From an uncultured Akkermansia sp. (lineage in GTDB: Bacteria; Verrucomicrobiota; Verrucomicrobiia; Verrucomicrobiales; Akkermansiaceae): a stretch of DNA of 61,374 nt. The translations under genes and the position numbers were made by a program. Of the stretch, positions 1-9,543 are shown piece by piece (position 1 is the stretch's first letter; the number at the start of each line of letters is the position of its first letter). The stretch lies in the NCBI GenBank assembly GCA_947601655.1, contig CANQGG010000008.1:1-61374 (forward strand), written 5' to 3'. Under the pieces are notes generated by a model. That model did no database searches. It was not told the origin of the DNA and saw only the letters and a program-made list of their open reading frames with translations.

Positions 1-147
1 GAAGGGGGAACTGAACTGGGACAAACGCCTGCTGGAGGCGGTAGTCGTCTCATTGCAGAGCGTTGTCTGCAAAGGTTTGGAAACCGTCGTATGCCATAAA
101 AGGCACGCACGGTGGTGTGAGAGGGGGCGAAAGCCCCCTACTCGATC
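1..147 (+). mobile_element. 3' end of a group II intron (domains V and VI), truncated by the window edge
   Basis: Bases 82-114 can fold as a domain V-like hairpin (ACCGT pairing with ACGGT, then TGCC with GGCA). Domain VI follows at about 112-147: GGTGTGAGAG, a perfect GGGGGC/GCCCCC stem closed by a GAAA tetraloop at 123-138, and a CCTACTCGAT tail that would carry the bulged branch-point A. This order, an ACGGTGGTGTGAGAGG-like joint and a CTACTCGAT end, is the usual 3' end of bacterial group II introns. The domain V loop (ATAAAA) is not a tetraloop, so this copy may be degenerate. The intron-encoded reverse transcriptase would lie to the left, outside the window; bases 1-80 show no conserved protein motif. 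Confidence 0.6.
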
Positions 148-524
148 ATGCCCGATGGCTCTGCGTACTTATGCGGAAGTCCCGTGAGAATCGTTATGAT
201 GAGAATCATGGTACCTGAAAAAGGGACACAGAAGATAGCTAACCGAAGGAAAAGGATGGTGCCGGATGTCATAAGGAGACTCCAATAGTGTGGAAGGGAA
301 GGCGATAGCGTCCCCATACTTCGGTTTTACTGTTCTGTGCCTTGAGCGAATTGATGGAATATCTTTGCGGAATTATTCTTCAAAAATATGTGCGGGACGC
401 ATGTTTGTGGGTAGATGGTAAACGGTGATTTTTCAATATGAAACCGTTACGTTTGCAAAAAATGTTTTTCACCTTTTCGTTTCATGTTGACTTCCATTCG
501 GAAAGGGTATAAAAAGGGTACACT
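148..524. other. Intergenic stretch between intron tail and rhs
   Basis: I see no credible gene in these 377 bases. The part at 190-300 (AAGGGACACAGAAGATAGC and similar) faintly resembles group II domain I sequence, but I cannot support a second intron. A 6-bp inverted repeat AACGGT/ACCGTT with a 16-nt loop lies near 420-450. The rhs promoter is at the right end. Confidence 0.4.
487..515 (+). promoter_or_regulatory. Putative sigma-70-type promoter of rhs
   Basis: TTGACT at 487-492 and TAAAAA at 510-515 are 17 nt apart; TATAAA at 508-513 is the alternative at 15 nt. Transcription would begin at about 522-525, on or next to the GTG start codon, giving a leaderless message. Confidence 0.5.
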
Positions 525-3500
525 GTGAGGAAGATGTACACGCTGGAAAATAGTTGTCCCTCCAAGCAGTCACCGCAGTTCAAGGTGAGGGAAAAGGGAC
601 AGGGTGATGAGGAATTAAAGGTTTCATACCTGCACGGCTACCCTGCGTATCCGACGGATGTGTTAAGCGACCGGCAGAGGCAGGTAGTGGTACGCGGAGA
701 TGGGGGCACTGGGTTGGCAAAAGTGCGAGTGAAGGGAACCGTGCGAGATTCCGGTCAGATCATATTGGGTGGTCAGGTATTAAAGTCTATAGCAGTGATG
801 CGGGATGGGGAAGGAGGGGAAAAGTTTGACGGGGAATTTTATGTACCTCCAGGACTTTATGGGTTGGCATTGCAGCAGTATCTAAGAGATTGCGTTGAAG
901 GTCAGGCCGGCTCGCAATTTGATACCTCTCTATCCGGGGTTGGGGAGGCGGAGACTGAACCGGAAGATAATGAGGAAGAGGAAGAAGAGGAGGAGACATG
1001 TGATGAATGTGACGAGGGGTGCGAATCCAGTGATGGTGGCGACCCGTCGCAAGCCAGATCAAGTATTGGACGTGTGATGCTGCGTGCCGACGGAAGGGGA
1101 GAGAGTACATCGGGAGGAAGCTCAGCAGTGCGGTATTCATCGGCGAAGCGGATGAAATGGTCGGTTCAGTTTGGTGTGTTTCGCGGATTGTCGGGTGTGC
1201 CGGCGGGGAGGTTGCAGATAGCAAAACAACGGGAATACGAGGCGAAACTCGGTCGGGTGGATGGGTTGGCCTATGCTCATCCTCTGGCGGCAACTCTTGA
1301 GGTGCCGGAAGGGGGAGTGAAGAACGGTGAAATGGTAGCTCTTTGTCGAGGGAGCGGACGCCTCAACTACATGCTGGACGCATCGGGAGTTGCCTTTTTC
1401 CCGGTGGGTGCTTCCCAGCAAACAAAGACTGTCCTGGCGCCGGTGAAGAAGATGAGCCGTGCGGCGGAAGACGCATGCGCGTTGGATGAGGCGAACTACA
1501 TTCGCGCTTCCTACACGGACGGATCAGCAGCCTTCTTTGACTTGAAGAAAGGGCAGAGCCTGGGATTCATTAGTTCCGAAGGCAAGGAACTGAACAGCGA
1601 GCAGGCGCTGCAATATCTCAACATCATGCGCGATGAAGAAGGAACAATTCGGCAAATTTGGAATGCATGGGATGGATTGGCGGACATTGTGGAAGTTGAT
1701 GAGAATGACCCGTCAGCGGGGTACAGCATCCGAATTTATCCGCCGGCGCAGGTGGAGGAACCCTCGGGAGAAGGGGAACTTTTCACCGCAACCGGGGAGC
1801 CGGTGCGCGTTTTCACGGTGCGAGGAAATGATGAGGAATACTCTCTGCGCATCGCCGAGAGAGATATGACCCTCCCGGAGAGTATGGGGGAGTACGTCAC
1901 CACGTGGAAATGGGCGCACGAGGCGTGGAGTCAGACGACAGGGGAAGGAGCGGAAGCGGTGGAGAGACATCGCGAGGCGACGCAGCTGGATGAGACGCAT
2001 TACAGCGTTGTGGAAAGCCTGCGCAAGAATGACGTCGAAGCTCTCCGCACCTATGAGGAATACGAGAAGGGAATCACGGGCAACCTGCTCAGGAAGCGCA
2101 TCGTGGGATACGAGCATGCGGGGGCACGCACCACGACCTATGAGTACAACGATATGGGGCAGCTCATTAAAACGGTGGACCCCGGAGGCGGCGTTTCTGA
2201 AAATGTCTATGATCAGCATGGACGCCCCACGGTGCAAAGTTCACCATGGCGGGAGACCGACGTGCAGAATTACCACACGGAGTATCGCGGCGACAAGGAC
2301 GTTTACAGCACGGAGCCGATCAGGACGGAGCACACGTACGATAAACCCGGAGAGGTGGGCATTGCGCTGACGGAGGAATACACCTATACGGAGCAGAATC
2401 ACGTCAAACGCGTTGAGAAGCGTACGCGGTGCGAAGCTAACACTCTGCTCTCCGTGGAAGAAACGTGGCTGGCCGATGCACCGGGGGAATTTGCCGCCGG
2501 AAGGATCAAGATGGAGCAGGCGGCTGACGGCACGCAGACTCATTACAGCTACGCTGCAGCGGCAGGAAAGTACAACGCCCTCTACAGCGTTACGGCTGAG
2601 ATGCGGGATGAAGAAGGCAAACTCGTTGTCGGGCAGAGCACGCGGCGCGTGAGCTACGTCACGGAGGAGGGCAACACCGTACGCGAGGAAAGCTATGTGC
2701 TGGCAGCGGAAGATCATTGGCAGCTCACCAATGGCGCCACCATGGAGTACGATGTGCTCAATCGCCGCATAGCCACGCGCTGGGACAATGGGAGGAGTGA
2801 GTCCCAGGTGCTTACCTGCCAGGGTGAGCCGCTTCGTCGGGTGGATGCCGATGGCGTGGTGACCACCTACGCGTATGACAGTGCGAGGCAGCTTATTGAA
2901 ACCACGCGCAGCGCCGTGTACGATGGCGATATTTGCATCACCCCGGAAACCATCACTGAGTACGAGCGGGACGCCGCCGGTCATGCGCTGAAAACGACGG
3001 AGCACATCGGGGCTCTCACACGCAGTACAAGTATGCGCTACGACCTGCAGGGGCGTGTTATTGAGCAGACCGACGCCTTGGGGCGCATCACTTCCTTCGC
3101 ATACAGTGAAGATGGCCTCACCACCACGGTCACCACCCCGGGCGGGGCGGAACAGATTACGCGGCACAACCCCGATGGGACCATTGCCGAGGAAAGCGGC
3201 AGCGGGCAACGTCATTTGCTCTATGCGTATGACTACGCCTGGGGCATTCGACGCACCACGTTCCTGCCGGATGGGGTGACCAAAGTTCAGGTGCGCACGA
3301 TCAACGCGCTCAACCAGCGCGTGCTGCTGCGCGAGGCCACTTCGCTGGGGAACGCCACGATGCTCGACACGCGCCGCACCTACAATGCCAAGGGGCAACT
3401 GGTGCGCGAAAAAGTGGGCCCGCTCGCTCCCACGACCTTTGCCTACGACGGCATGGGGACCCTCAGTTGCCGCACCACGCTTCTCGCGGAGAGTGAAGCA

Positions 3501-6287
3501 GATGATCCCACAAAGAACCGCATCAGCAAGTTCCAATATTCTTTCGAAGTTGGAGATGATGGCTCAGTGTACCGTGTGACTACGATGGAGCGCAGCAACG
3601 TGGCAGGAGAATGGCTTACGAGTGTGCAGCGCGAGCTTATTTCCCAACTCTCTCCTGCGATGGAGAGCAAAACCGCTGTCACAGATGAGTATGGTAAGAC
3701 GACCACGACGTGGACAGATTACGGCAGCGGCTCGCAGCGCATTGAGCATCGACAAATTCCAACGAGCAGCATCATCGCTGAGGCGATCATTTGGGATGGC
3801 TTTGTCACTTCCGACAGGGACAACGTTGGCATCGAAAACCGTTTCACGCGTCATTATGGGGATAGAGGCGTTACTTTCACCGCAACGGATGGGCGCGGCA
3901 ACACGACCACCACAACGACGGATATCATTGAGAGAACGATCAAGACGGAGAACGCTGCCGGCGATACGACGACCACCGAATACTGCCCGTGGAACAACGA
4001 GCCTGCTGTCATCACGGACGCACTGGGCTTTACCGCCTGCGCAGAATACGATTCCCGCAATCGCAAAGTGGCGGAGTTTGGTACGGGTGTGCAACCGGTC
4101 GTGTACGAGTATGATGATGCAAACCGTCTGGTAGCCATGACCACGTGGCGGGATGCCCAGCAGGTGATTGCCACCGACCCCCGCGGCATGGAGGGCGGCG
4201 ACATCACGCGGTGGGAGTACGATGACGCTTCCGGACTCGAGCTGAAAAAGATTTATGCGGATGGCCAGGGGAATACAATGACTTACAATAACGCAAACCG
4301 CCCTGCCACTCTTCTCAACGCACGAGGCGTGCTTACCACGTACGCATACAACAGTTCTCTGGGCGTGGTGAACAAAATCACTTACTCGGACGCTCCGGAC
4401 GCCACGCTGACCGTCCGCTACAACATAGCGGGCAAACCCTTGCAGATCAAGGATGCGGCAGGCACTCACACATTCACATACAATCGTTATGACCTCCAGG
4501 AGACAGAATCCCGGGCGGTAGATGGCGCCAAGTTCACCCTGCAAGAGGCTTACGATGAATACGGTCGCAGCGTCGGCTTCTCCCTGCTGAAAGGGGGCAG
4601 TGCGGTACACACTGTTAGCACCGGCTATGCACAAGATGGGCGCATCGCCACAGCAGGTTTTCGCCATGCCAATTCGGATCGCACGTGCCACTTTGCTTAT
4701 CTGGCGGGCAGCAACCTTCTCGCTCAGCTCACCCTTTCCAACGGCATGACGCTCTCTCAAACCTGGGAGGAAAAGCGGGATCTGCTCACGGAGATGAACT
4801 ACATGCGCGGCGGCACGCTCGTTACCTCCCGTAGCTACGAATACGACCCCCTCGCTCGTCCCACTTCGCGCAGCACCTATTACCCCGGCAAACAGCATCT
4901 GAAACTCATCGCCAGCTTCGGCTATAACGATCGCTCAGAACTCACCGCCGCCAAGCTCGATGCCTCCCCCTACGCCTACGCCTACGACAACATCGGCAAC
5001 CGCATCACGGCGCAGGAGGATGCTGAGAGTGTCACTTACGAAACCAATGAGCTGAATCAATACACGCTTATCAAGACGAATGGCGCCGATTTTACCCCTG
5101 ACTTCGACGCGGATGGCAATCAGACCCTCATCCAAACTTCCACCGGTATCTGGCGCGTCACTTACAACGCTCAAAACCGCGCCACTCGCTATGAAAGCGC
5201 GGATGGCTCCACCATCATCACCTGCGTTTATGACTACATGGGGCGGCGCGTGCGCAAGCAGGTGGTCAAGGATGGCGTCACCATGCTTGACGATCGTTTC
5301 TTTTACCGTGGATACTTGCAGGTGGCTGCCTATGACTGGCTTCCCGTCACGAAGACTTCTCGCTGCTTTCTCGTCTGGGATCCCACTCAATCTGTCGCGA
5401 CGCGTCCGCTGGCCATCCGTACCGGCGGCACTGCCTACACCTATGGTTGGGACTTGACGAAGAACATCTGCGAGCTCTACGGTCCCAACGGTTACATTGT
5501 CAACCGCTACGCCTACACTCCATTCGGCAGCGTTACCCAAACCGAGGGGTCGGTCAATCAACCTTTCACTTGGAGCAGCGAGTATCACGACACCGAGACA
5601 GGCTTGGTTTACTACAACTACCGCTACTACAATCCGCACGATAGCAGATGGACGAGGAGAGATCCGATAGGAGAAAGAGCTTCTTATTCAGCCTATGGAA
5701 ATGCTGCTCCTTTTGTTGTGGATATCTTTGGTTTGTACGCGGTTCTCTGTTTTGCTTACGATGCAGGCAAAATCATTGCAGTTGATAGGGATAATCCAAC
5801 TGATCAGATCGAAGTAGGCGATGTTTTTTCTGGCAATGGCGATGATGCCAATAATCCCAATTCACAACACCTAGAAGATCGTGGCCCCATTCCAGAGGGA
5901 GAATATTGGATCGGCAAACAACGCGTTGTACATGGTCGTGAAAAGTGGAGACCCTTGTACGGTGATGATGGAGGAGGAGGAAAATCATATACCGGTGTCC
6001 AAGTGTATGATCCAAATACGGGACAGAGAATAACCAGAGGAGGTTTTAATTTACATGTGGGTACCCGAAGTAATGGATGTGTAACAGTAACTTCTGAGAT
6101 TCCCGAGGGGAGCTTAGGGTATCCACAGAGTGGAGATTATGACAGACTAAACAATTTTATAGAACAAAAGGGTAAGCGGACACCTTTTCATAATCCACGC
6201 AGAGATAAAGACACGTATCACGGCGTTATGGTGGTTGTCAGGTGCGAGAAACAATGTGAAAAAGCAATAGAAAATCTGATATCATGA
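525..6287 (+). CDS. Rhs/YD-repeat polymorphic toxin with a C-terminal L,D-transpeptidase-like (Tlde1/DUF2778) tip
   Basis: This 1,920-residue protein shows no signal peptide or PAAR domain. Residues 1 to about 530 are of unknown fold and include an acidic run at 147-155. Many YD repeats follow, and the Rhs core ends with RYYNPHDSRW, RRDPIG and DIFGLY (residues 1733-1738). The variable tip, about 1739-1920, has the order FSGNG, GPIPEGEYWI, then FNLHVGTRSNGC. This matches the DUF2778/Tlde1 family, whose catalytic pair would be H1844 and C1852. Such enzymes damage peptidoglycan cross-linking in the periplasm of a rival cell. DNA turns AT-rich from about 5650, as expected for an exchanged toxin tip. 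The GTG start at 525 fits the promoter; ATG 534 is an alternative. Delivery route is unknown. The next gene overlaps the stop codon and is the obvious immunity candidate. Confidence 0.85.
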   Translation: MRKMYTLENSCPSKQSPQFKVREKGQGDEELKVSYLHGYPAYPTDVLSDRQRQVVVRGDGGTGLAKVRVKGTVRDSGQIILGGQVLKSIAVMRDGEGGEKFDGEFYVPPGLYGLALQQYLRDCVEGQAGSQFDTSLSGVGEAETEPEDNEEEEEEEETCDECDEGCESSDGGDPSQARSSIGRVMLRADGRGESTSGGSSAVRYSSAKRMKWSVQFGVFRGLSGVPAGRLQIAKQREYEAKLGRVDGLAYAHPLAATLEVPEGGVKNGEMVALCRGSGRLNYMLDASGVAFFPVGASQQTKTVLAPVKKMSRAAEDACALDEANYIRASYTDGSAAFFDLKKGQSLGFISSEGKELNSEQALQYLNIMRDEEGTIRQIWNAWDGLADIVEVDENDPSAGYSIRIYPPAQVEEPSGEGELFTATGEPVRVFTVRGNDEEYSLRIAERDMTLPESMGEYVTTWKWAHEAWSQTTGEGAEAVERHREATQLDETHYSVVESLRKNDVEALRTYEEYEKGITGNLLRKRIVGYEHAGARTTTYEYNDMGQLIKTVDPGGGVSENVYDQHGRPTVQSSPWRETDVQNYHTEYRGDKDVYSTEPIRTEHTYDKPGEVGIALTEEYTYTEQNHVKRVEKRTRCEANTLLSVEETWLADAPGEFAAGRIKMEQAADGTQTHYSYAAAAGKYNALYSVTAEMRDEEGKLVVGQSTRRVSYVTEEGNTVREESYVLAAEDHWQLTNGATMEYDVLNRRIATRWDNGRSESQVLTCQGEPLRRVDADGVVTTYAYDSARQLIETTRSAVYDGDICITPETITEYERDAAGHALKTTEHIGALTRSTSMRYDLQGRVIEQTDALGRITSFAYSEDGLTTTVTTPGGAEQITRHNPDGTIAEESGSGQRHLLYAYDYAWGIRRTTFLPDGVTKVQVRTINALNQRVLLREATSLGNATMLDTRRTYNAKGQLVREKVGPLAPTTFAYDGMGTLSCRTTLLAESEADDPTKNRISKFQYSFEVGDDGSVYRVTTMERSNVAGEWLTSVQRELISQLSPAMESKTAVTDEYGKTTTTWTDYGSGSQRIEHRQIPTSSIIAEAIIWDGFVTSDRDNVGIENRFTRHYGDRGVTFTATDGRGNTTTTTTDIIERTIKTENAAGDTTTTEYCPWNNEPAVITDALGFTACAEYDSRNRKVAEFGTGVQPVVYEYDDANRLVAMTTWRDAQQVIATDPRGMEGGDITRWEYDDASGLELKKIYADGQGNTMTYNNANRPATLLNARGVLTTYAYNSSLGVVNKITYSDAPDATLTVRYNIAGKPLQIKDAAGTHTFTYNRYDLQETESRAVDGAKFTLQEAYDEYGRSVGFSLLKGGSAVHTVSTGYAQDGRIATAGFRHANSDRTCHFAYLAGSNLLAQLTLSNGMTLSQTWEEKRDLLTEMNYMRGGTLVTSRSYEYDPLARPTSRSTYYPGKQHLKLIASFGYNDRSELTAAKLDASPYAYAYDNIGNRITAQEDAESVTYETNELNQYTLIKTNGADFTPDFDADGNQTLIQTSTGIWRVTYNAQNRATRYESADGSTIITCVYDYMGRRVRKQVVKDGVTMLDDRFFYRGYLQVAAYDWLPVTKTSRCFLVWDPTQSVATRPLAIRTGGTAYTYGWDLTKNICELYGPNGYIVNRYAYTPFGSVTQTEGSVNQPFTWSSEYHDTETGLVYYNYRYYNPHDSRWTRRDPIGERASYSAYGNAAPFVVDIFGLYAVLCFAYDAGKIIAVDRDNPTDQIEVGDVFSGNGDDANNPNSQHLEDRGPIPEGEYWIGKQRVVHGREKWRPLYGDDGGGGKSYTGVQVYDPNTGQRITRGGFNLHVGTRSNGCVTVTSEIPEGSLGYPQSGDYDRLNNFIEQKGKRTPFHNPRRDKDTYHGVMVVVRCEKQCEKAIENLIS

Positions 6288-7138
6288 AAATCATCGTTCA
6301 CCTCGTTACTTTTATCTTATTTGTCGTGGTAATGTTCGATATGGCTAAGGCAACGGAGCAACTCACGCCAAGTGCAGACCTTGTGCAGAGATTGGTACAG
6401 ATAGCGGTCGCCAAGGACGAGGTTGGAGAAGCCGTGAGCAAAGGCAAGGACAACATAGAATTATCAGATATCTGCAGGGGGTTGGAAGAGGAAGGGTATG
6501 CAGAAGTTGAGAAAGTTATTGAAAGAGAGGGCGACGTTCGAACTCTCTATGTGGCCATCGTTTCGTTGTATGAGGAATTTAATCTCATGGAAAACGTACA
6601 CGACCGAATCTTGTTTGAAGCAAGAGAGCTTCTGGAAATACAACTTGCCAAACAAGGAACGGAAGAAGCTTATCGATATTTCATGCGTTTGAAGCCCCAT
6701 TACGGACACGATGGCGCCGGATCGACTCATTACGGACTCATGGAGTTGCGATACCTGAAGAAATACTCTCAAATTCCAAAAGTTCTGCTGGAATTGAGTG
6801 ATGAAAAAGCGAGCATCGGAGAGCTTGAGGCACTGCTTGCTTTGACGCGTATGTACGCGGATGGACAGACCCAAAACGCCAGATATAAGCATCTTTATAC
6901 GGCAGTTGTCGTGGCCGCACTTAAAAGGGGGAATGCGTGTGCAAAACGAATAGTGGCAGAATGGCACATGAAAGCAGCCGAGCAAAATGATGTGGAGGCG
7001 ATGATGCTTTTGGCTGATATGTATTTGAATGATGAATTCCGGTTTCAAGATCTTGAGAAGGGAGTGTATTGGTTGAAGAAAGCGGCAACAGCTGGTGACC
7101 AAGAAGCGAAAGAGAAGCTGATGCGCTTCGAAAAATGA
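6284..7138 (+). CDS. Secreted Sel1-type protein, candidate immunity protein for the Rhs toxin
   Basis: The ATG overlaps the rhs stop codon (ATGA, 4 nt), so the two genes are translationally coupled. The 284-residue product opens with a signal peptide (K2, hydrophobic to about residue 18, then AKA before TEQL), which places it in the periplasm, where an L,D-transpeptidase-like toxin would act. Clear Sel1 repeats are visible only in the last 80 residues (KAAEQNDVEAMMLLADMYLN, then EKGVYWLKKAATAGDQEA); the middle is more divergent alpha-helical sequence. It differs from the five paralogues that follow in its signal peptide and in lacking their shared N-terminal block, which fits a dedicated partner of this toxin. 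The immunity role is inferred from position, secretion and coupling only. Confidence 0.75.
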   Translation: MKIIVHLVTFILFVVVMFDMAKATEQLTPSADLVQRLVQIAVAKDEVGEAVSKGKDNIELSDICRGLEEEGYAEVEKVIEREGDVRTLYVAIVSLYEEFNLMENVHDRILFEARELLEIQLAKQGTEEAYRYFMRLKPHYGHDGAGSTHYGLMELRYLKKYSQIPKVLLELSDEKASIGELEALLALTRMYADGQTQNARYKHLYTAVVVAALKRGNACAKRIVAEWHMKAAEQNDVEAMMLLADMYLNDEFRFQDLEKGVYWLKKAATAGDQEAKEKLMRFEK

Positions 7139-7168
7139 GCAGAAGAAGAAAGAGTCTTCCGGAAAAAT

Positions 7169-9511
7169 ATGAAGAAGATGGAGAAAAAACTGGCAAGAAG
7201 GTCAAAACTGGGGCAGAGTGACGACGAATCAATGATGTCAGAACGTCCCGGAAGTGTTTTCACCTCCAATCTTACGAGAAATTTTTACCACAAACACCAT
7301 GAAAAAATTCTTATCTCATTTCTCTTCTTCTCCCTTGTGATGTTGGCAGTAGGGGAGAATTTGCAGAAATTGCCGCTGCCTGAGCTGGAACAGCAGGTGG
7401 AAACAGGGAATGCGGAGGCGCAGGCCGAGTTGGCGCACAGGTATGCGTACGGGGAAGGAGTACCGCAGGACTATGAGAAGTGCTATAAGTTGGCTGTTCA
7501 GGCGGCTGAGAAGGGAAATGCGTTGGCGATGCGGATGATTTCCGCTTGTTATGCGCGTGGCGTTGGTGGAGTGGAAAGAGATAGGCAAAAAGCAATGGAA
7601 TGGGCCGAGCGTGCTGCTGAGGCGGGAGATATTGCTTCCCTGGGCAATGTTGGAATGATGTATTATTGGGGTGTTGGGGTAGAACGAGATGAGCAAAAGG
7701 GTCTCCAAATGCTTGAGCAAGCGGCAGAGGCAGGAGATGTGACGGCGAAGTGTAATTTGGGTGTTATATACATCCAAGGGGAGGGTGTAGCAAAGGATGA
7801 GGAAAAAGGGATGTCTCTTCTACAGGAGGCGGTGGACAGAGGGGATCCGAAAGCACAAGGGGTCATGGGCACGCTGTACGTAAGCGGGGGCATAGGTGAG
7901 GGGGATATCGAAAAAGGAATATCTTTGCTAAGAAAATCGGCGGAGGCAGGGGACGCCCATGCACAAGTTAATCTTGGATATGCGTACGAGCACGGAATTG
8001 GGGTAGAACGCGATCTAAGCAAGGCGATCGCGTGGTGGACTAAGGCGGCTGAGCAAGGAGATGCAGACGCTTGCGCCAATCTTGGCGTGATGTACTATGA
8101 TGGGAAAGGAGTAAAGAAGGATTTCCAAAAAGCAAGGTCATGGCATGAGAAGGGGGTGGCAGCCGGGGGGTTACGATCATTGGGAGGACTAGGATTCATG
8201 TACATGCAGGGAGAGGGAGGGGAGAAGGATATAGAGAAGGGCAGCAAGATGCTCCTTGAGGCAGCGGAAGCTGGAGACGCGCAGGCGCAGTACAGCTTGG
8301 GGCAGATGTACGCCAATGGCGCCATAGGCGGGGAAAAAGATATGGAAAAAGCGAGGTTGTGGTGGGAAAAATCTGCGGAGCGAGGTGAGGCAATGGCTCA
8401 GCACAACTTGGGTTCCATGTATTACGAGGGGATTGGGGGACGAAAGGATATCAAGAAAGCGTTTGAATGGTGGGAAGAGGCAGCCAAACGTGGAAATGTT
8501 GAGGCGCAGATCAACTTGGCCAAAATGTACGTGATGGGAACCGATATTCCTCAAGACGGGGAGAGAGCAAAATACTGGTTCACGAAAGCGGCCGAACAAG
8601 AGAATGCTGAGGCAATGCGACTATTGGCAGGCATGTATTTAGACCATAAATACGGGATGCGGAATACGGAGAAGGGAATGTATTGGTTGAGGAAAGCAGC
8701 GGAAGCCGGAGATGCACAGGCTCAAAAACATCTCGCTCTTGTGTATGGGAAGGGGGAAGTCGAGGGAAAGGATATCAAAGAAGCAGCCGAATGGTTCGCG
8801 AAAGCAGCGGAAGCCGGAGACGCGGAATCGGAGGGGGCCCTTGGTGCCATGTATCTTACAGGGAAAGGTGTGGCGAAGGATGAGGAGAAGGGATTATCAC
8901 TTACGCGAGAGGCAGCGGAAGTCGGAGACGCACAGGCTCAGAGAAATCTCGCCATCATGTACATGAATGGGGAAGTTGTGGAAAAGGATGCAAAGAAGGC
9001 AGTCGAGTGGTTTACGAAAGCAGCAGAGCAAGGAGACGCGGAAGCGAAGAGGCTCCTCGGTTTCATGTACCTCGCAGGGAAAGACGTAGAGAAGGATGAG
9101 GAGAAGGGATTATCTCTTACGCGCGAAGCAGCGGCAGTGGGGGATGCTAGTGCAAAGGGAGCTCTAGGCGTCATGTACCTCAAAGGGGAAGGCGTGGCGA
9201 AGGATGGGGAGAAGGGATTATCTCTTACGCGAGAGGCAGCGGAAGCCGGAGACGCGCAATCACAGAGGAATCTTGCTATTATGTACAGGGACGGAGAATT
9301 TGTAGAAAAGGATGCAAAGAAGGCAGTCGAGTGGTTGACAAAAGCAGCAGAGCAGGGAGATGCAAAGGCTCAGTTCTACTTGGGATTTCTTTACATGAAG
9401 GGGATTGGAGTGCCGAAGAATGAGCTTGAGGCATTGCGGTGGTTTGAAAAAGCGGCGGCGGCCGGATATCAGGAAGCGAAAGAAGCATTAAAAATCATCG
9501 ATGGGCAATAA
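7169..9511 (+). CDS. Sel1-repeat protein 2 of the array; usual start codon is out of frame
   Basis: About twenty 36-residue Sel1 repeats (the AAEAGDA.AQ.NLG.MY..G.GV.KD pattern), a helical scaffold for protein binding. Paralogues start MKKILISF at an ATG followed by seven A. Here the equivalent ATG (7299) is followed by six A (7302-7307), so it reads into a stop after 13 codons. The open frame instead runs in from ATG 7169 and places 44 extra residues ahead of the signal-peptide core (HEKILISFLFFSLVML). Either the gene is off or poorly secreted, or slippage restores the frame. The mature start (ENLQKLPLPELEQQ) is nearly identical to the paralogues. It lies 30 nt after the candidate immunity gene, probably in the same transcript. 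Confidence 0.75.
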   Translation: MKKMEKKLARRSKLGQSDDESMMSERPGSVFTSNLTRNFYHKHHEKILISFLFFSLVMLAVGENLQKLPLPELEQQVETGNAEAQAELAHRYAYGEGVPQDYEKCYKLAVQAAEKGNALAMRMISACYARGVGGVERDRQKAMEWAERAAEAGDIASLGNVGMMYYWGVGVERDEQKGLQMLEQAAEAGDVTAKCNLGVIYIQGEGVAKDEEKGMSLLQEAVDRGDPKAQGVMGTLYVSGGIGEGDIEKGISLLRKSAEAGDAHAQVNLGYAYEHGIGVERDLSKAIAWWTKAAEQGDADACANLGVMYYDGKGVKKDFQKARSWHEKGVAAGGLRSLGGLGFMYMQGEGGEKDIEKGSKMLLEAAEAGDAQAQYSLGQMYANGAIGGEKDMEKARLWWEKSAERGEAMAQHNLGSMYYEGIGGRKDIKKAFEWWEEAAKRGNVEAQINLAKMYVMGTDIPQDGERAKYWFTKAAEQENAEAMRLLAGMYLDHKYGMRNTEKGMYWLRKAAEAGDAQAQKHLALVYGKGEVEGKDIKEAAEWFAKAAEAGDAESEGALGAMYLTGKGVAKDEEKGLSLTREAAEVGDAQAQRNLAIMYMNGEVVEKDAKKAVEWFTKAAEQGDAEAKRLLGFMYLAGKDVEKDEEKGLSLTREAAAVGDASAKGALGVMYLKGEGVAKDGEKGLSLTREAAEAGDAQSQRNLAIMYRDGEFVEKDAKKAVEWLTKAAEQGDAKAQFYLGFLYMKGIGVPKNELEALRWFEKAAAAGYQEAKEALKIIDGQ
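7302..7307 (+). repeat. A6 homopolymer at the shifted start of Sel1 gene 2
   Basis: Four intact paralogues have A7 at this place (after the ATGs at 9544, 10946, 14173 and 15035). Six A here removes the start from frame. The relict copy at 20398 also has six. Confidence 0.7.
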
Positions 9512-9543
9512 GTAACTCCACAAAAATGGAAAAGACACAGACC

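Noticed and set aside
2241..4898. Two minus-strand frames of 431 and 444 residues inside rhs
   Set aside because: They lie wholly opposite YD-repeat coding sequence and show no domain; stops are rare there because of GC-rich codons.
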